Shown piece after piece: positions 8,473 through 16,625 of a stretch of DNA of 23,224 bases (the stretch's first letter is position 1; each line of letters starts with the position of its first letter). The translations under genes were made by a program, and so were the position numbers. The notes beneath the pieces are model-generated. The model was not told where the DNA came from. It saw only the letters and a list, made by a program, of their open reading frames with translations, and did not search any database. The stretch covers positions 1 to 23,224 of the forward strand of contig DATKPK010000026.1 in NCBI GenBank assembly GCA_035524095.1. The letters run 5' to 3'. The stretch comes from DATJUF01 sp035524095 (GTDB lineage: Bacteria; Desulfobacterota; Binatia; Binatales; Binataceae).

Positions 8473-8646
8473 GACTGCCGAAACTCTTCCACTCTCCATC
8501 CGTCTAGCTTAAGGCCAATTTCCTTGCGCATTGGCCGTCTTTGATGGCACTGTCAGCCCGGGGGACCGATTATCGGTTTTGGTGGTTATATCGATGCTTT
8601 TCGGGACAAAGCTACATCAACGAGACTCTGGGGAGAGTCGGCGCAT

Positions 8647-9396
8647 ATGGAGAATCGAATTGGATTCGCCTTGATCGTTTTCCTCGCCGCAGGCAGCTTT
8701 GCCTGCAACCAAAAGCCCGCGGCCACTTTTCGCCCGGCAAATTTTTTCCCCCTCAAGCCGAATATGGCTTGGACCTACCGGGTCATCAGTCAAAGCCAGC
8801 AGACCCGCTATGTCGTCACAGATGAGGTTGTGGGCAGCGAATATATCCCTTCGCTCGAACTTACCGGCGATGTCGTCCAGGAATATTACGATCTCGATCG
8901 CGGTGGCCTGCGTCCCATCGTTTACTATCGCCGGGACGGCTACCTGACTCGGCTCTCAGGCCTCGACTATACGATGAGCGAGATCAATTCGCCCAACTGG
9001 GGCCGCTCCGAGGAGATGAACTTCTTGCCTCAGCGTCTAGGTCCCAACGAGTCCTGGGACAATACCCTCTTCCCCTACGGACGCATGCCCGGCAGCTTCA
9101 ACATCACGCAAACCCATAAGACCTTCTTCGACCCTGACGAAGTCACGGTGCCCGCCGGCAAGTTCAGTGGCTGCATCCGCATCGAGACCAGCGCGGAGTA
9201 TCACGGCGGTATGTATGACCAGCAAAAAAAGACCCTGACTCTGACTTACGTCGACTGGTACGCCCCCAACGTCGGCTTGATCCGAACGGTTGCGTACGAA
9301 GGCAAGAAGGGTCATGAGATCGAGCGGGTCGAGTTGACACACTTTAATCGCGACGTACGCACCGCCGAGGCGGCACGAGTGCGAACTCCGGGCTGA
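8647..9396 (+). CDS. Envelope lipoprotein, paralogue B (WTYR / DUF3108-like)
   Basis: A 249-residue protein clearly paralogous to the gene at 7545: both share FFPLxP, AWTYR/EWTYR, SQQ, the LTGxVVxEYYD block, DRGG, RLSGLDY, WGRSE, VPAGxFxxCIRxET, DWYAPxxGL and GHExERVEL. The signal peptide ends at Cys20 in SFAC, a poor lipobox, so it may be a lipoprotein or a simple exported protein. ATG 8647 follows GGGGAG by 11 bases, a long gap. It lacks the low-complexity tail of A. Tandem duplication with divergence suggests two related binding roles in the same envelope pathway. Function unknown. Confidence 0.8.
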   Translation: MENRIGFALIVFLAAGSFACNQKPAATFRPANFFPLKPNMAWTYRVISQSQQTRYVVTDEVVGSEYIPSLELTGDVVQEYYDLDRGGLRPIVYYRRDGYLTRLSGLDYTMSEINSPNWGRSEEMNFLPQRLGPNESWDNTLFPYGRMPGSFNITQTHKTFFDPDEVTVPAGKFSGCIRIETSAEYHGGMYDQQKKTLTLTYVDWYAPNVGLIRTVAYEGKKGHEIERVELTHFNRDVRTAEAARVRTPG

Positions 9397-9433
9397 GATA
9401 GCTGGGAGGCAGCTTCGAGCGAAGATTCACGGC

Positions 9434-10021
9434 TCAATCATTCGGCGACAAGCTGCCGACAACTGAACCGTCTGATCCCGTCTTCCGATTTGTCGGCACG
9501 TAATCAATCGCCACCGCGTCTATATAGAAGCCGTTATGACCCGCCTCGCCCAGCCGCCGCGTATGCTCCGCTTCACGAATATAATCGCCGGCTTGATTGG
9601 TGCTGCCGTTCTTGGCGTCAACATCAGTCTGGGCCTCATTCGGGGTCGCGCGATAAAGTAGGTTCTTGATGTCCTGATGTGCGCTGTTCACGACCACCAG
9701 CGCGTCCGCCCCGGTCTCGCACGCCTTCCTTCGTAACTCCGGCATGACCTGGTCCGGCTGATCCTTCAGGTCGGCCCACGCTTCAACGATCGCCACCTGC
9801 GTGTAATTGGTCAGCGGCAGCGTGTCGAGGATCGGCATGTTGCAATCGGGTGCCTTCGCCGCACGGTCGTAAGGCGCGAGTTGCGTCACCTCAACCGTAA
9901 GCGGATCTCTTTGCGACGAGCATCCTGTTATCGCGATCAGTAGGCATGCTCCAAGGCCAAACCGCCCAACCCATCGTACTAAATTCCGCAATTCCATCGG
10001 CGTCACGACTGGCCGAATCAT
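9434..10021 (-). CDS. Small envelope lipoprotein, RcsF/DUF4156-like motif
   Basis: 195 residues from ATG 10021, or 187 from ATG 9997, which gives a more usual lipoprotein signal. The signal ends in the lipobox ITGC (Cys34 of the long form). The mature part has a TNYTQVAIVEAW segment, then RRKACETGADALVVVNS. A Cys and GADAL strand of this type is seen in RcsF-like and DUF4156-like lipoproteins, but the match is weak and I do not assign a function. It is convergent with lipoprotein B (37-base gap) and divergent from the gene at 10167. Confidence 0.7.
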   Translation of the reverse strand: MIRPVVTPMELRNLVRWVGRFGLGACLLIAITGCSSQRDPLTVEVTQLAPYDRAAKAPDCNMPILDTLPLTNYTQVAIVEAWADLKDQPDQVMPELRRKACETGADALVVVNSAHQDIKNLLYRATPNEAQTDVDAKNGSTNQAGDYIREAEHTRRLGEAGHNGFYIDAVAIDYVPTNRKTGSDGSVVGSLSPND

Positions 10022-10166
10022 GGCCCTCTACCTGCCACTGCGCAAGAACCCGCTCACCGTAGCACAATTTCGCCGTCAATCCCCATATTTCCGAGCCGTA
10101 ACCCGGTCATTCGGGGCCGCGTATTTCGGTATGTTGGGTTTTGGCAGTTTGGAGTATTATCTCATT

Positions 10167-11051
10167 ATGCGGCGGTTAATACAGATCGCATTCGCAGGTT
10201 GGGTCGCACTTACGATGAGCATGGCACAGGCCTTTGCCTTCCCAGGTGCCACCGGAGCTGGCAGCTATACTCCCGCGAGCAGCACATCACCCGACACCTC
10301 CGGCTATACCAAAGACGACGCTAAGAGTGAGGCGTTGACCAATTACCTGAAAAGTCACCGCCTGCCGCTGGTCGGCGCTCAAGTTTTGGCCGATGCCTCA
10401 AGTGGGCGGCATGTCGTTGTCCTCTACGGCTTCGTGGCGACCGACTTCGGCAGAGCCGACGCCACCACCAAGGCCAATGCCTTTCTTCACGACCCTTCCG
10501 CGATGATCGAAAACCGCGTTAAGGTCGATCCCGAAATCGCCTCGCTCCCTAAGACTTCGCATCATCACGAGTCCAACAGTAACGAAAACTCCGACAATTC
10601 CGCCGACGCCGACGCCTCTAACGCCGCTCCCGCGAACGACGGTCAGGCTGACGCCGATGCCAGCGCAATGCCGGGCGCACAAGACTACGCCAATCAGCAG
10701 GATCAGCAGTCGCAAATCCAGCAGTATCAGAACCAGGGCAATCCTCTAGCAGCCACCCCTGGTATGAGTACCGGTATGTCTATGGGGGGTATGGCTCCGC
10801 TGGTTGCTCTGCTTGGACTTCTCAGTGCGACTAACGGTGGCAGTAGCTTCTCCTATGGCTCGTCAAGTCCGCTCGGGATGTTTGGCCCGTCGAACTCTTA
10901 CGGCTCGCCGAATGGCCCCCCTTATGGATCTCCGTATGGTTCTCCTTATGGCGGCGGCGGTTATCCACCTCCAGGCGCCTTCCCTTCGAGTCCTTACGGC
11001 AGCGGCAGTGCTAACGGCTACCCGCCCCCCGGCTACTCCCCTTATCCCTGA
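10167..11051 (+). CDS. Exported protein with Gly/Pro/Ser/Tyr-rich tail, unknown function
   Basis: 294 residues from ATG 10167. The frame is open back to 10020, but that start overlaps the divergent lipoprotein start, and only the ATG at 10167 is followed at once by a signal peptide (AQAFA cleavage near residue 24). A small folded region at roughly 45-130 (TNYLKSHRLPLVGAQV, then a HVVVLYGFVATDFG strand pair) precedes an Asp/Asn/Ala linker, a Gln-rich stretch, and a tail of repeated YGSP and YPPPG units. Such tails are disordered and surface- or wall-associated. A TATTAT at 10155-10160 lies only 6 bases before the ATG and could drive a nearly leaderless transcript, since only a distant GGAG is seen. 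The family is not recognised. Confidence 0.72.
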   Translation: MRRLIQIAFAGWVALTMSMAQAFAFPGATGAGSYTPASSTSPDTSGYTKDDAKSEALTNYLKSHRLPLVGAQVLADASSGRHVVVLYGFVATDFGRADATTKANAFLHDPSAMIENRVKVDPEIASLPKTSHHHESNSNENSDNSADADASNAAPANDGQADADASAMPGAQDYANQQDQQSQIQQYQNQGNPLAATPGMSTGMSMGGMAPLVALLGLLSATNGGSSFSYGSSSPLGMFGPSNSYGSPNGPPYGSPYGSPYGGGGYPPPGAFPSSPYGSGSANGYPPPGYSPYP

Positions 11052-11138
11052 TTTCCTGTGTTCGAATTGATCGTTGACTGAAGCTTCCAGCAGTCTTCGT
11101 TCTATAGGCGGGTTGAATGATTTGAGATGATAATAATC

Positions 11139-14100
11139 TCAGCTAACCGCCGACTCCCTAACTGGGCCGTCTAAATCCCGCTCCAACGCCTCAATATCCG
11201 CCGCCGACAGGCTGAAGTACTTCGCCTCCGGATTATGCAGCACCAGCGCGCTGACCGAACTCTCCGGATCCATCATGTAGCCTTCCGTGAGATGCAGTCC
11301 CAGCCCGCTCTGCTCAATCTCCAATAACCGGAACAACTGTGCTTGATCTTCCAATCGCGGACACGCCGGATAGCCGAACGAATACCGCTTGCCGTGATAG
11401 TGCGCCTGAAACAGGTCTTTCATCGTCAGGCCGGGCGGATCGCCTATTCCCCACATCTGCCGCATCTTCTGATGCAATAGTTCGGTGAAAGCTTCCGCCG
11501 ATTCCAGCGCGATCACCTGCAGGATGTGCGAGCGCAAGTACTCGCCGCGCTCCTTCCATTCTTCCGCCAGCGCTCGCACACCATCTGCGATTGTCGTCGC
11601 GACCATGCCGATAAAGTCGGCCCGTCCCGACGCCGCTGGCGTTACATAATCCGCTAGGCACAGCCCCGGCTCCGCCGATTGACGCCCGAAAATGAACTGC
11701 TCTAGCTCACGCTTCCCGTCCGCCGCACACACGATCAACGTACGATCGCCATCGGAATGGGCAGGAAAAAAACGGTATGCAGCGCGCGCGCTGATCGACG
11801 GGTTCGCGAGCATCTCATCCTCGACGCTCGCCACAATTCGGCGCAGTTCCAGCGCCTTGGGGTCGCCCGCCGCTAGCGCCAACTCGAAATTCTTGAACCC
11901 TAGATGGCGCGTGTAGAGCATTACCGGATTGATGTAGCGAAAAATCTCGCCGAGATCGTAATCACGGATCAGATGCAGCTTCAAATCTGGCGGTTCGGGA
12001 ATCGGACCGTCGTAATTGACCACCGGACCGCGTCTGACCGGTGCCACTCGCACGTCGTGAACCTTCGCCGCGCCCGCCGCGAGCTTGCGCGCTTGCTCCC
12101 CTAATTCGACCACCAGCGCTTCGCGCCGCTGTGGGTCCATTAGTTGATTAGCGAGGTCCAGTCCCTGCATCGCATCGTTCGCGTAGGCGACTGGTCCTTC
12201 GTACTCCGGCGCGATCTTAAGCCGCGTGAAGCGCGACGACAGCGCCGCGCCTCCAACCAGCATCGGACATCGCACGCCCGCAGCTTTCAAGTCTTGCGCC
12301 GTAATCACCATCATTTGCGCCGACTTCACAAGCAGCCCCGACAGGCCGATCGCGTCCGGCTGATGCTTCGCGCACGCCTTGATCAGCTCGTCCGGCGGCA
12401 CTTTGATTCCGAGGTTGATAATCCGATAGCCGTTGTTGCTCAGGATAATGTCGACAAGGTTTTTGCCGATATCGTGGACGTCGCCTTTGACCGTCGCCAG
12501 CACGATCGTGCCCTTGTTCAGCCCCTCGCTCTTCTCCATGTGGGGCTCCAGATGGGCCACTGCCGCCTTCATCGCCTCGGCCGATTGCAGCACTTCCGCT
12601 ACGATCATCTGGTTCGCGTTGAACAGCCGTCCGACCTCGTCCATTCCCTTCATCAACGGCCCGTTGATAATTTCGAGCGGTCGCCGCAAGCGCAGCGCCT
12701 CATCGAGATCGTCGATCAGCCCGTCACGTGAGCCTTCGAGAATGTACAGCGCCAGCCTCTCATCCAGCGGCAGCGACTTGCGTTCCTCTCGCGTCCGCTT
12801 TGCTTTCTTTGATCCGAAATAGGCCGCGAACGCCGCGATTGGATCGTCGCCGCGCCACCAAATCAAATCTTCCGCCAGCCGCCGCTCCTCTTCCGATATC
12901 GAGGGGTAGCGTTGCAGCTTCTCCGAATTGACGATCGCGAGGTCGAGTCCTGCCTGCACGCAGTGATAGAGCATCACCGAGTTCAGCACTTCGCGTCCCG
13001 CTTCCGGTAATCCAAACGACACGTTGGAGATGCCGAGTATCGTCTTGCATTGCGGCAGCACTTTTTTAATCAGCCGGATACCCTCGATCGTCTCCACCGC
13101 CGAGCCGATATAGTTCGCGTCGCCCGTGCCGACCGGAAAGACCAGCGGGTCAAAGATGATATCCTCCGGCATCACACCGTATTCTTCCGTCAGTAATTCA
13201 AACGAGCGTTCCGCAATCGCGCGCTTGCGCTCCCGCGTAATCGCTTGCGCCTGCTGCTTATCCTCGTCGATACAGCCGACCACCAGCGCAGCACCGTATT
13301 CTCGCGCTAACGGCACCACGCGGTTGAAGCGTTCTTCGCCGTCCTCAAGGTTGATTGAATTGATAATCGACTTGCCGGGTGTCCGCTTCAGTGATTCTTC
13401 AAGCACGCGCGCATCGGTCGTATCGATCATCAGCGGCACTTTTACCTTGCGCGTCAGCGTGCTCAGGAACGCGCTCATGTCGGCGATTTCATTGCGATCG
13501 GGGTCCTGCACGCACACGTCAAGGATATGCGCGCCACGCCGCACCTGCAGCCGCCCGATCTCCGCCGCTTCGTCGTACTTGCCTTCGCCGACCAGCCGCT
13601 TGAACTTGCGGCTGCCGAGCACGTTGGTCCGCTCGCCGACGATCACCGGCCGTGTGCTCTCGTCGATTACCAGCGCTTCGATCCCCGACACGATCGTCCG
13701 CTGGGGCGGGTTGCCAATCCGTGTCCGTTGCTTGGATGCCATCGCCGCGAGCGCCCTGATATGCGCCGGCGTGGTCCCGCAGCATCCACCGACCAGATTC
13801 ACCCAGCCATTCGCCGCGAAGCGTTCGAGCTTGTGCGCCAGCATCTCCGGCGTCTCGTTGTAATGGTTTTCTTCGTCGGGCAGTCCAGCATTCGGCACGC
13901 ATGCCACCGGAAAGCGCGAAATCTCCGCGAGGGTCCGCAGATGGTCGGTCATAAAGTCCGGACCGGTCGCGCAGTTCAGTCCTATCCACATCAGTTCATG
14001 ATGGGCTATCGAACTGTAAAAGGCCTCGATATCCTGTCCCGCCAACAGCGTGCCCATTATTTCGATAGTGCACGAAATCGCGACCCCCGCCGGCCCGTTG

Positions 14101-14666
14101 GTCGCTTCGAGAGCGCGCCGAATCCCCAGCAGCCCGGCCTTGCAGTTGAGCGTATCCATGACGGTTTCGAGCAACAGCAGGTCGACCCCGCCCTCAATTA
14201 GCCCCTCGGCTTGCTCTTGATACGATGCGGCCATCTCATCAAAGGTCACACCGCCCGCGACGGAGATGCTGCGCGTAGTCGGGCCCATCGCCCCCGCCAC
14301 GAAACGCGGCTGATTCGGCGTGCTGGCCGCTCGTGCCTCCTCGGCCGCCAATTGCGCCGCTATCCGATTTAACTCTCGTGCATCATTCTGCAGGCCATAT
14401 TCGGCCAACACGATCGAGGTGGAACCGAAACTATTGGTTTCGATTATGTCCGCGCCTGCCGTCAAAAATCCGCGATGTAACTCACGAATCTTGTCGGGAC
14501 GCGTCCGCACCAGATTTTCATTGCATCCTTCCAGGCTCGGACCACCAAAGTCCGCCGCTGAAAGGTTCATGTCTTGAATTGAGGTACCGGCAGCGCCATC
14601 AATGATGACGATACGGCGTGCGATCAGGTCGCGCAGCGTCGCTATCCTTTCCCTGTTCTCTGCCAT
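11139..14666 (-). CDS. metH: Cobalamin-dependent methionine synthase
   Basis: 1175 residues; transfers methyl from methyltetrahydrofolate via cobalamin to homocysteine. All four modules are visible (numbering from ATG 14666): homocysteine domain with zinc Cys232 (NCA) and Cys294-Cys295 (GGCC); pterin domain beginning near VIVGERTN (about 341); cap plus B12 domain with DVHDIG, His731 being the lower cobalt ligand; and reactivation domain with RYSFGYPACP near 1094-1103, which binds S-adenosylmethionine. E. coli MetH has 1227 residues. The frame opens further to TTG 14753, but ATG 14666 gives the usual short lead before IIDGAAGTSIQ; neither start has a clear Shine-Dalgarno. No cobalamin or SAM riboswitch is recognisable upstream. 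Confidence 0.96.
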   Translation of the reverse strand: MAENRERIATLRDLIARRIVIIDGAAGTSIQDMNLSAADFGGPSLEGCNENLVRTRPDKIRELHRGFLTAGADIIETNSFGSTSIVLAEYGLQNDARELNRIAAQLAAEEARAASTPNQPRFVAGAMGPTTRSISVAGGVTFDEMAASYQEQAEGLIEGGVDLLLLETVMDTLNCKAGLLGIRRALEATNGPAGVAISCTIEIMGTLLAGQDIEAFYSSIAHHELMWIGLNCATGPDFMTDHLRTLAEISRFPVACVPNAGLPDEENHYNETPEMLAHKLERFAANGWVNLVGGCCGTTPAHIRALAAMASKQRTRIGNPPQRTIVSGIEALVIDESTRPVIVGERTNVLGSRKFKRLVGEGKYDEAAEIGRLQVRRGAHILDVCVQDPDRNEIADMSAFLSTLTRKVKVPLMIDTTDARVLEESLKRTPGKSIINSINLEDGEERFNRVVPLAREYGAALVVGCIDEDKQQAQAITRERKRAIAERSFELLTEEYGVMPEDIIFDPLVFPVGTGDANYIGSAVETIEGIRLIKKVLPQCKTILGISNVSFGLPEAGREVLNSVMLYHCVQAGLDLAIVNSEKLQRYPSISEEERRLAEDLIWWRGDDPIAAFAAYFGSKKAKRTREERKSLPLDERLALYILEGSRDGLIDDLDEALRLRRPLEIINGPLMKGMDEVGRLFNANQMIVAEVLQSAEAMKAAVAHLEPHMEKSEGLNKGTIVLATVKGDVHDIGKNLVDIILSNNGYRIINLGIKVPPDELIKACAKHQPDAIGLSGLLVKSAQMMVITAQDLKAAGVRCPMLVGGAALSSRFTRLKIAPEYEGPVAYANDAMQGLDLANQLMDPQRREALVVELGEQARKLAAGAAKVHDVRVAPVRRGPVVNYDGPIPEPPDLKLHLIRDYDLGEIFRYINPVMLYTRHLGFKNFELALAAGDPKALELRRIVASVEDEMLANPSISARAAYRFFPAHSDGDRTLIVCAADGKRELEQFIFGRQSAEPGLCLADYVTPAASGRADFIGMVATTIADGVRALAEEWKERGEYLRSHILQVIALESAEAFTELLHQKMRQMWGIGDPPGLTMKDLFQAHYHGKRYSFGYPACPRLEDQAQLFRLLEIEQSGLGLHLTEGYMMDPESSVSALVLHNPEAKYFSLSAADIEALERDLDGPVRESAVS

Positions 14667-14769
14667 TCGGGCAACATCCGGCAAAGGTATAAGCAAATCT
14701 TTTGCCGACGATGTTTGAACATCAAGGATAGCCGTCCAATCCGGTTGGGGCAATTTTGCCGCATAGGCC

Positions 14770-14917
14770 GAGCCTGCGAGGCCGTGCGGCCATGAGTCTG
14801 CGAATAGCCGCCAGAAGAATCTGAAGCCGAGCCTGCGAGGAAGTGCAGCGCTTGCCGAGCCACAGAGGAGCGCACGAATGAGTCTGCAAGGTAAGCGATA
14901 TTAAAGAGTCTTCGAGC
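14770..14917 (+). repeat. Array of six degenerate 12-mers, GAGYCTGCGAGG
   Basis: Copies start at 14770 (GAGCCTGCGAGG), 14794 (GAGTCTGCGAAT), 14829 (GAGCCTGCGAGG), 14857 (GAGCCACAGAGG, weakest), 14880 (GAGTCTGCAAGG) and 14906 (GAGTCTTCGAGC). Spacings are 24, 35, 28, 23 and 26 bases, all in the same orientation. The spacings do not keep one reading frame, so it is not a protein repeat. Possible roles are binding sites for a regulator of metH or the DUF1499 gene, or remains of a dispersed genomic repeat. Confidence 0.5.
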
Positions 14918-14961
14918 GCAATGCTTATGAAAATCTGAACCACGCCTCGCACAACGATGCA

Positions 14962-14991
14962 TTGCGACCAGGCCAGTGCAATGCGTATAAA
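14962..14991 (+). promoter_or_regulatory. Candidate sigma-70 promoter for the DUF1499 gene
   Basis: TTGCGA (14962-14967) and TATAAA (14986-14991) are separated by 18 bases, in an AT-richer patch of the divergent region. The transcript would carry a leader of about 80 bases with the paired AACCTGC repeats and an AGCGG-GCT-CCGCT hairpin (15052-15064). Confidence 0.4.
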
Positions 14992-15075
14992 TCTAAGTTT
15001 TGTGCAGCGAGAACCTGCTCGCGGGCTCGCGCATAGACCCGAAACCTGCACAGCGGGCTCCGCTGGGAGAACTCG

Positions 15076-15846
15076 ATGATTTTAGCCTGGTTATGTTTCT
15101 TTGACGGCTTGGTCGCTCTCGCCGTGATGGCCGCGGGGCTGGTCGGGGCCCATTTTGGCCAGGCCGCCCCGAGCGTCGGCTTTCAGGTCTTTATTATTGG
15201 CCTGCTCAACGCCGCTATCGGCCTGATGCTGGGCCTCGTCGCTGTGCCCATGGCGATGTTCTCGCCCGCCCGCAAGAATGCCCGTGTCCCCGCCTTTATC
15301 GGCTTCGCACTCTCGCTCGTGATGGTCGCGACTGTCGCTGTAATCGTCGCACCCCGCCTGAAATATCCACCGATCAGCGACGTCAGCACCGACATTGCCA
15401 ATCCACCCAACTTCGTCCATGCCAACCAGCTACCCGGCAACGCCGGGCATGACATGAGTTATAGCCCGGTATCGGCGCAACTCCAGCAGCATTCCTCGAT
15501 TTACGCTGGTCTCGCGCCACTCAAATTCCCCGGCTCTCCCGACCAGGTCTTCAAGCGCGTACAAATCGTCGCTGGCGAGATTCCAAACTGGCAGATTCTG
15601 TATACTGACCCTGCGACCCATACACTCGAAGGTATGGCGACTTCCAAGGTCTTTCGGTTCAAGGACGATTTCGTGATTCAAGTCCGCCCCGCCGACGGGG
15701 CTGGCAGCCTAGTCGAGATGCGCTCGCGCTCTCGCGCCCAGCAGGCCGATCTTGGCTCTAACTACGATCGTATCGTGAGCTTTTTCAACGACTTGCAAAA
15801 TCCGCCGTCGCCCGCTCCGCCCGGCACCCCCCAAGCCCAACCTTGA
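15076..15846 (+). CDS. DUF1499-domain protein with N-terminal membrane anchor
   Basis: 256 residues. ATG 15076 follows GGGAG (15065-15069) by 6 bases. Three hydrophobic helices lie at about 1-25, 36-62 and 72-92, followed by a soluble domain. The domain shows DUF1499 features: PPNF near 109, YP-like spacing, then ATSKVFRFKDDFVIQV and RSRSRAQQADLGSNYDRI near the end. DUF1499 has no established biochemical role. The C-terminus is a short Pro/Ala tail. It is divergent from metH and convergent with gfa; nothing nearby defines its job. Confidence 0.85.
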   Translation: MILAWLCFFDGLVALAVMAAGLVGAHFGQAAPSVGFQVFIIGLLNAAIGLMLGLVAVPMAMFSPARKNARVPAFIGFALSLVMVATVAVIVAPRLKYPPISDVSTDIANPPNFVHANQLPGNAGHDMSYSPVSAQLQQHSSIYAGLAPLKFPGSPDQVFKRVQIVAGEIPNWQILYTDPATHTLEGMATSKVFRFKDDFVIQVRPADGAGSLVEMRSRSRAQQADLGSNYDRIVSFFNDLQNPPSPAPPGTPQAQP

Positions 15847-15965
15847 CGATTATGGAGCAGTCGCGAAGTTTTTCTAACTGCCGATGTGCCACAGACTTTC
15901 CGGCCATCGATGACGGGCCCCAAAAATGCCGACCTTAATGCTCCCGGATACTCAAGAAGAGCGCC

Positions 15966-16544
15966 CTAGGCTTTCAGCACGCCGGACAACTTCGCGACGT
16001 GGGTCGAAATCGCGTCCATCAACGCCGGAGATAGGCAATCGTAAGGCTCAAGACCGAGTTGTTTCAGCCTTGACCGGACCGCGCCCTGATTCGCAGGATC
16101 GGCGCCCGATTCGATAATCGACGAAACGAACGCCGCGAAAGTCGGCTCCGACCAACCAGAATCAGGCGAAAGTTCCGTGTGGATAAAGTCAAACCCATAA
16201 AACGGATGCTTTGAATTCTCGATGCGGCCGTACAGGTGTACCCCGCACTCCTTGCATGCGTAGCGCTGGATGGCCGCGCTTGGATCCACGATTTTCAACT
16301 TATTCGCGTTTTCCGTCACCGCCAATTTGTCGCGAGGGACGACTGCAACCATGGAAAACAACGCGCCGGACGGCTTCCAGCATTTGGTGCAGCCGCAAAC
16401 GTGATTGTAAGCGGATTGGGACTCGATCGATAATTTGACGGGTTCGCGCGTGCATTTGCAGCTTAGCGTCCCTCCGGCAAAGTCCTTCGCTCCCGCCTTG
16501 ACGCCGCCATCGACCGACGGATGAATTGAAATTGTTGCCGCCAT
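15966..16544 (-). CDS. gfa: S-(hydroxymethyl)glutathione synthase (glutathione-dependent formaldehyde-activating enzyme)
   Basis: 192 residues, the family's usual length. It promotes addition of formaldehyde to glutathione, the entry to the glutathione route of formaldehyde oxidation. Zinc ligands are all present: Cys29 and Cys31 (CKC) with Cys97 and Cys100 (CKEC) for the structural zinc, and Cys50, Cys52 and Cys55 (CGCTKC) for the catalytic one. The whole sequence, including FAGGTL, CWKPSGALFS, AIQRYACK and FAAFVSSIIESG, is of the dedicated Gfa type rather than a loose GFA-fold protein. GGAGAGG lies 5 bases before the ATG. It follows the LLM oxidoreductase gene by 81 bases in the same direction. 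The usual dehydrogenase partner is not in the window. Confidence 0.95.
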   Translation of the reverse strand: MAATISIHPSVDGGVKAGAKDFAGGTLSCKCTREPVKLSIESQSAYNHVCGCTKCWKPSGALFSMVAVVPRDKLAVTENANKLKIVDPSAAIQRYACKECGVHLYGRIENSKHPFYGFDFIHTELSPDSGWSEPTFAAFVSSIIESGADPANQGAVRSRLKQLGLEPYDCLSPALMDAISTHVAKLSGVLKA

Positions 16545-16625
16545 AGTTACCTCTCCATAAGGGCGCCGATGGACCGTTCACCCTCTGTACCGTTCAGCCG
16601 CCGATCAGATTTCTCGCAGAAAGCC

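Larger units (their letters stand above)
14667..15075. other. 409-base divergent intergenic region, repeat-rich
   Basis: No supported gene lies between metH (minus) and the DUF1499 gene (plus). It holds an array of six 12-mers (14770-14917), a candidate plus-strand promoter (14962-14991), and two copies of AACCTGC-N2/3-GCGGGCT 31 bases apart (15012-15027 and 15043-15059). Short open frames on both strands here have odd composition and no domain. Confidence 0.5.

Noticed and set aside
8471..8499. TTGACT after the lipoprotein A terminator as a promoter for lipoprotein B
   Set aside because: No -10-like hexamer lies at 15-19 bases, and the -35 overlaps the terminator T-run.
10020..10166. Upstream 49-residue extension of the Gly/Pro-rich exported protein
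   Set aside because: It would overlap the divergent lipoprotein start and bury the signal peptide; ATG 10167 begins directly at the signal peptide.
11121..11141. Hairpin TGAGAT/ATCTCA at the end of metH as a terminator
   Set aside because: The stem is only six weak pairs and no T-run follows on either strand; it also overlaps the metH stop codon.
14667..14753. N-terminal 29-residue extension of metH from TTG 14753
   Set aside because: The extension has no Shine-Dalgarno and no counterpart in MetH proteins; the family normally begins shortly before the IIDGAAG segment, which fits ATG 14666.
14642..15051. Minus-strand frames of about 105-110 codons upstream of metH
   Set aside because: They translate the 12-mer repeat array and overlap metH in another frame; residue composition and lack of ribosome sites argue against coding.
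14667..15075. Cobalamin, SAM or SAH riboswitch upstream of metH
   Set aside because: I looked on the minus strand for the B12 box and the SAM-I/SAH core motifs and found none.
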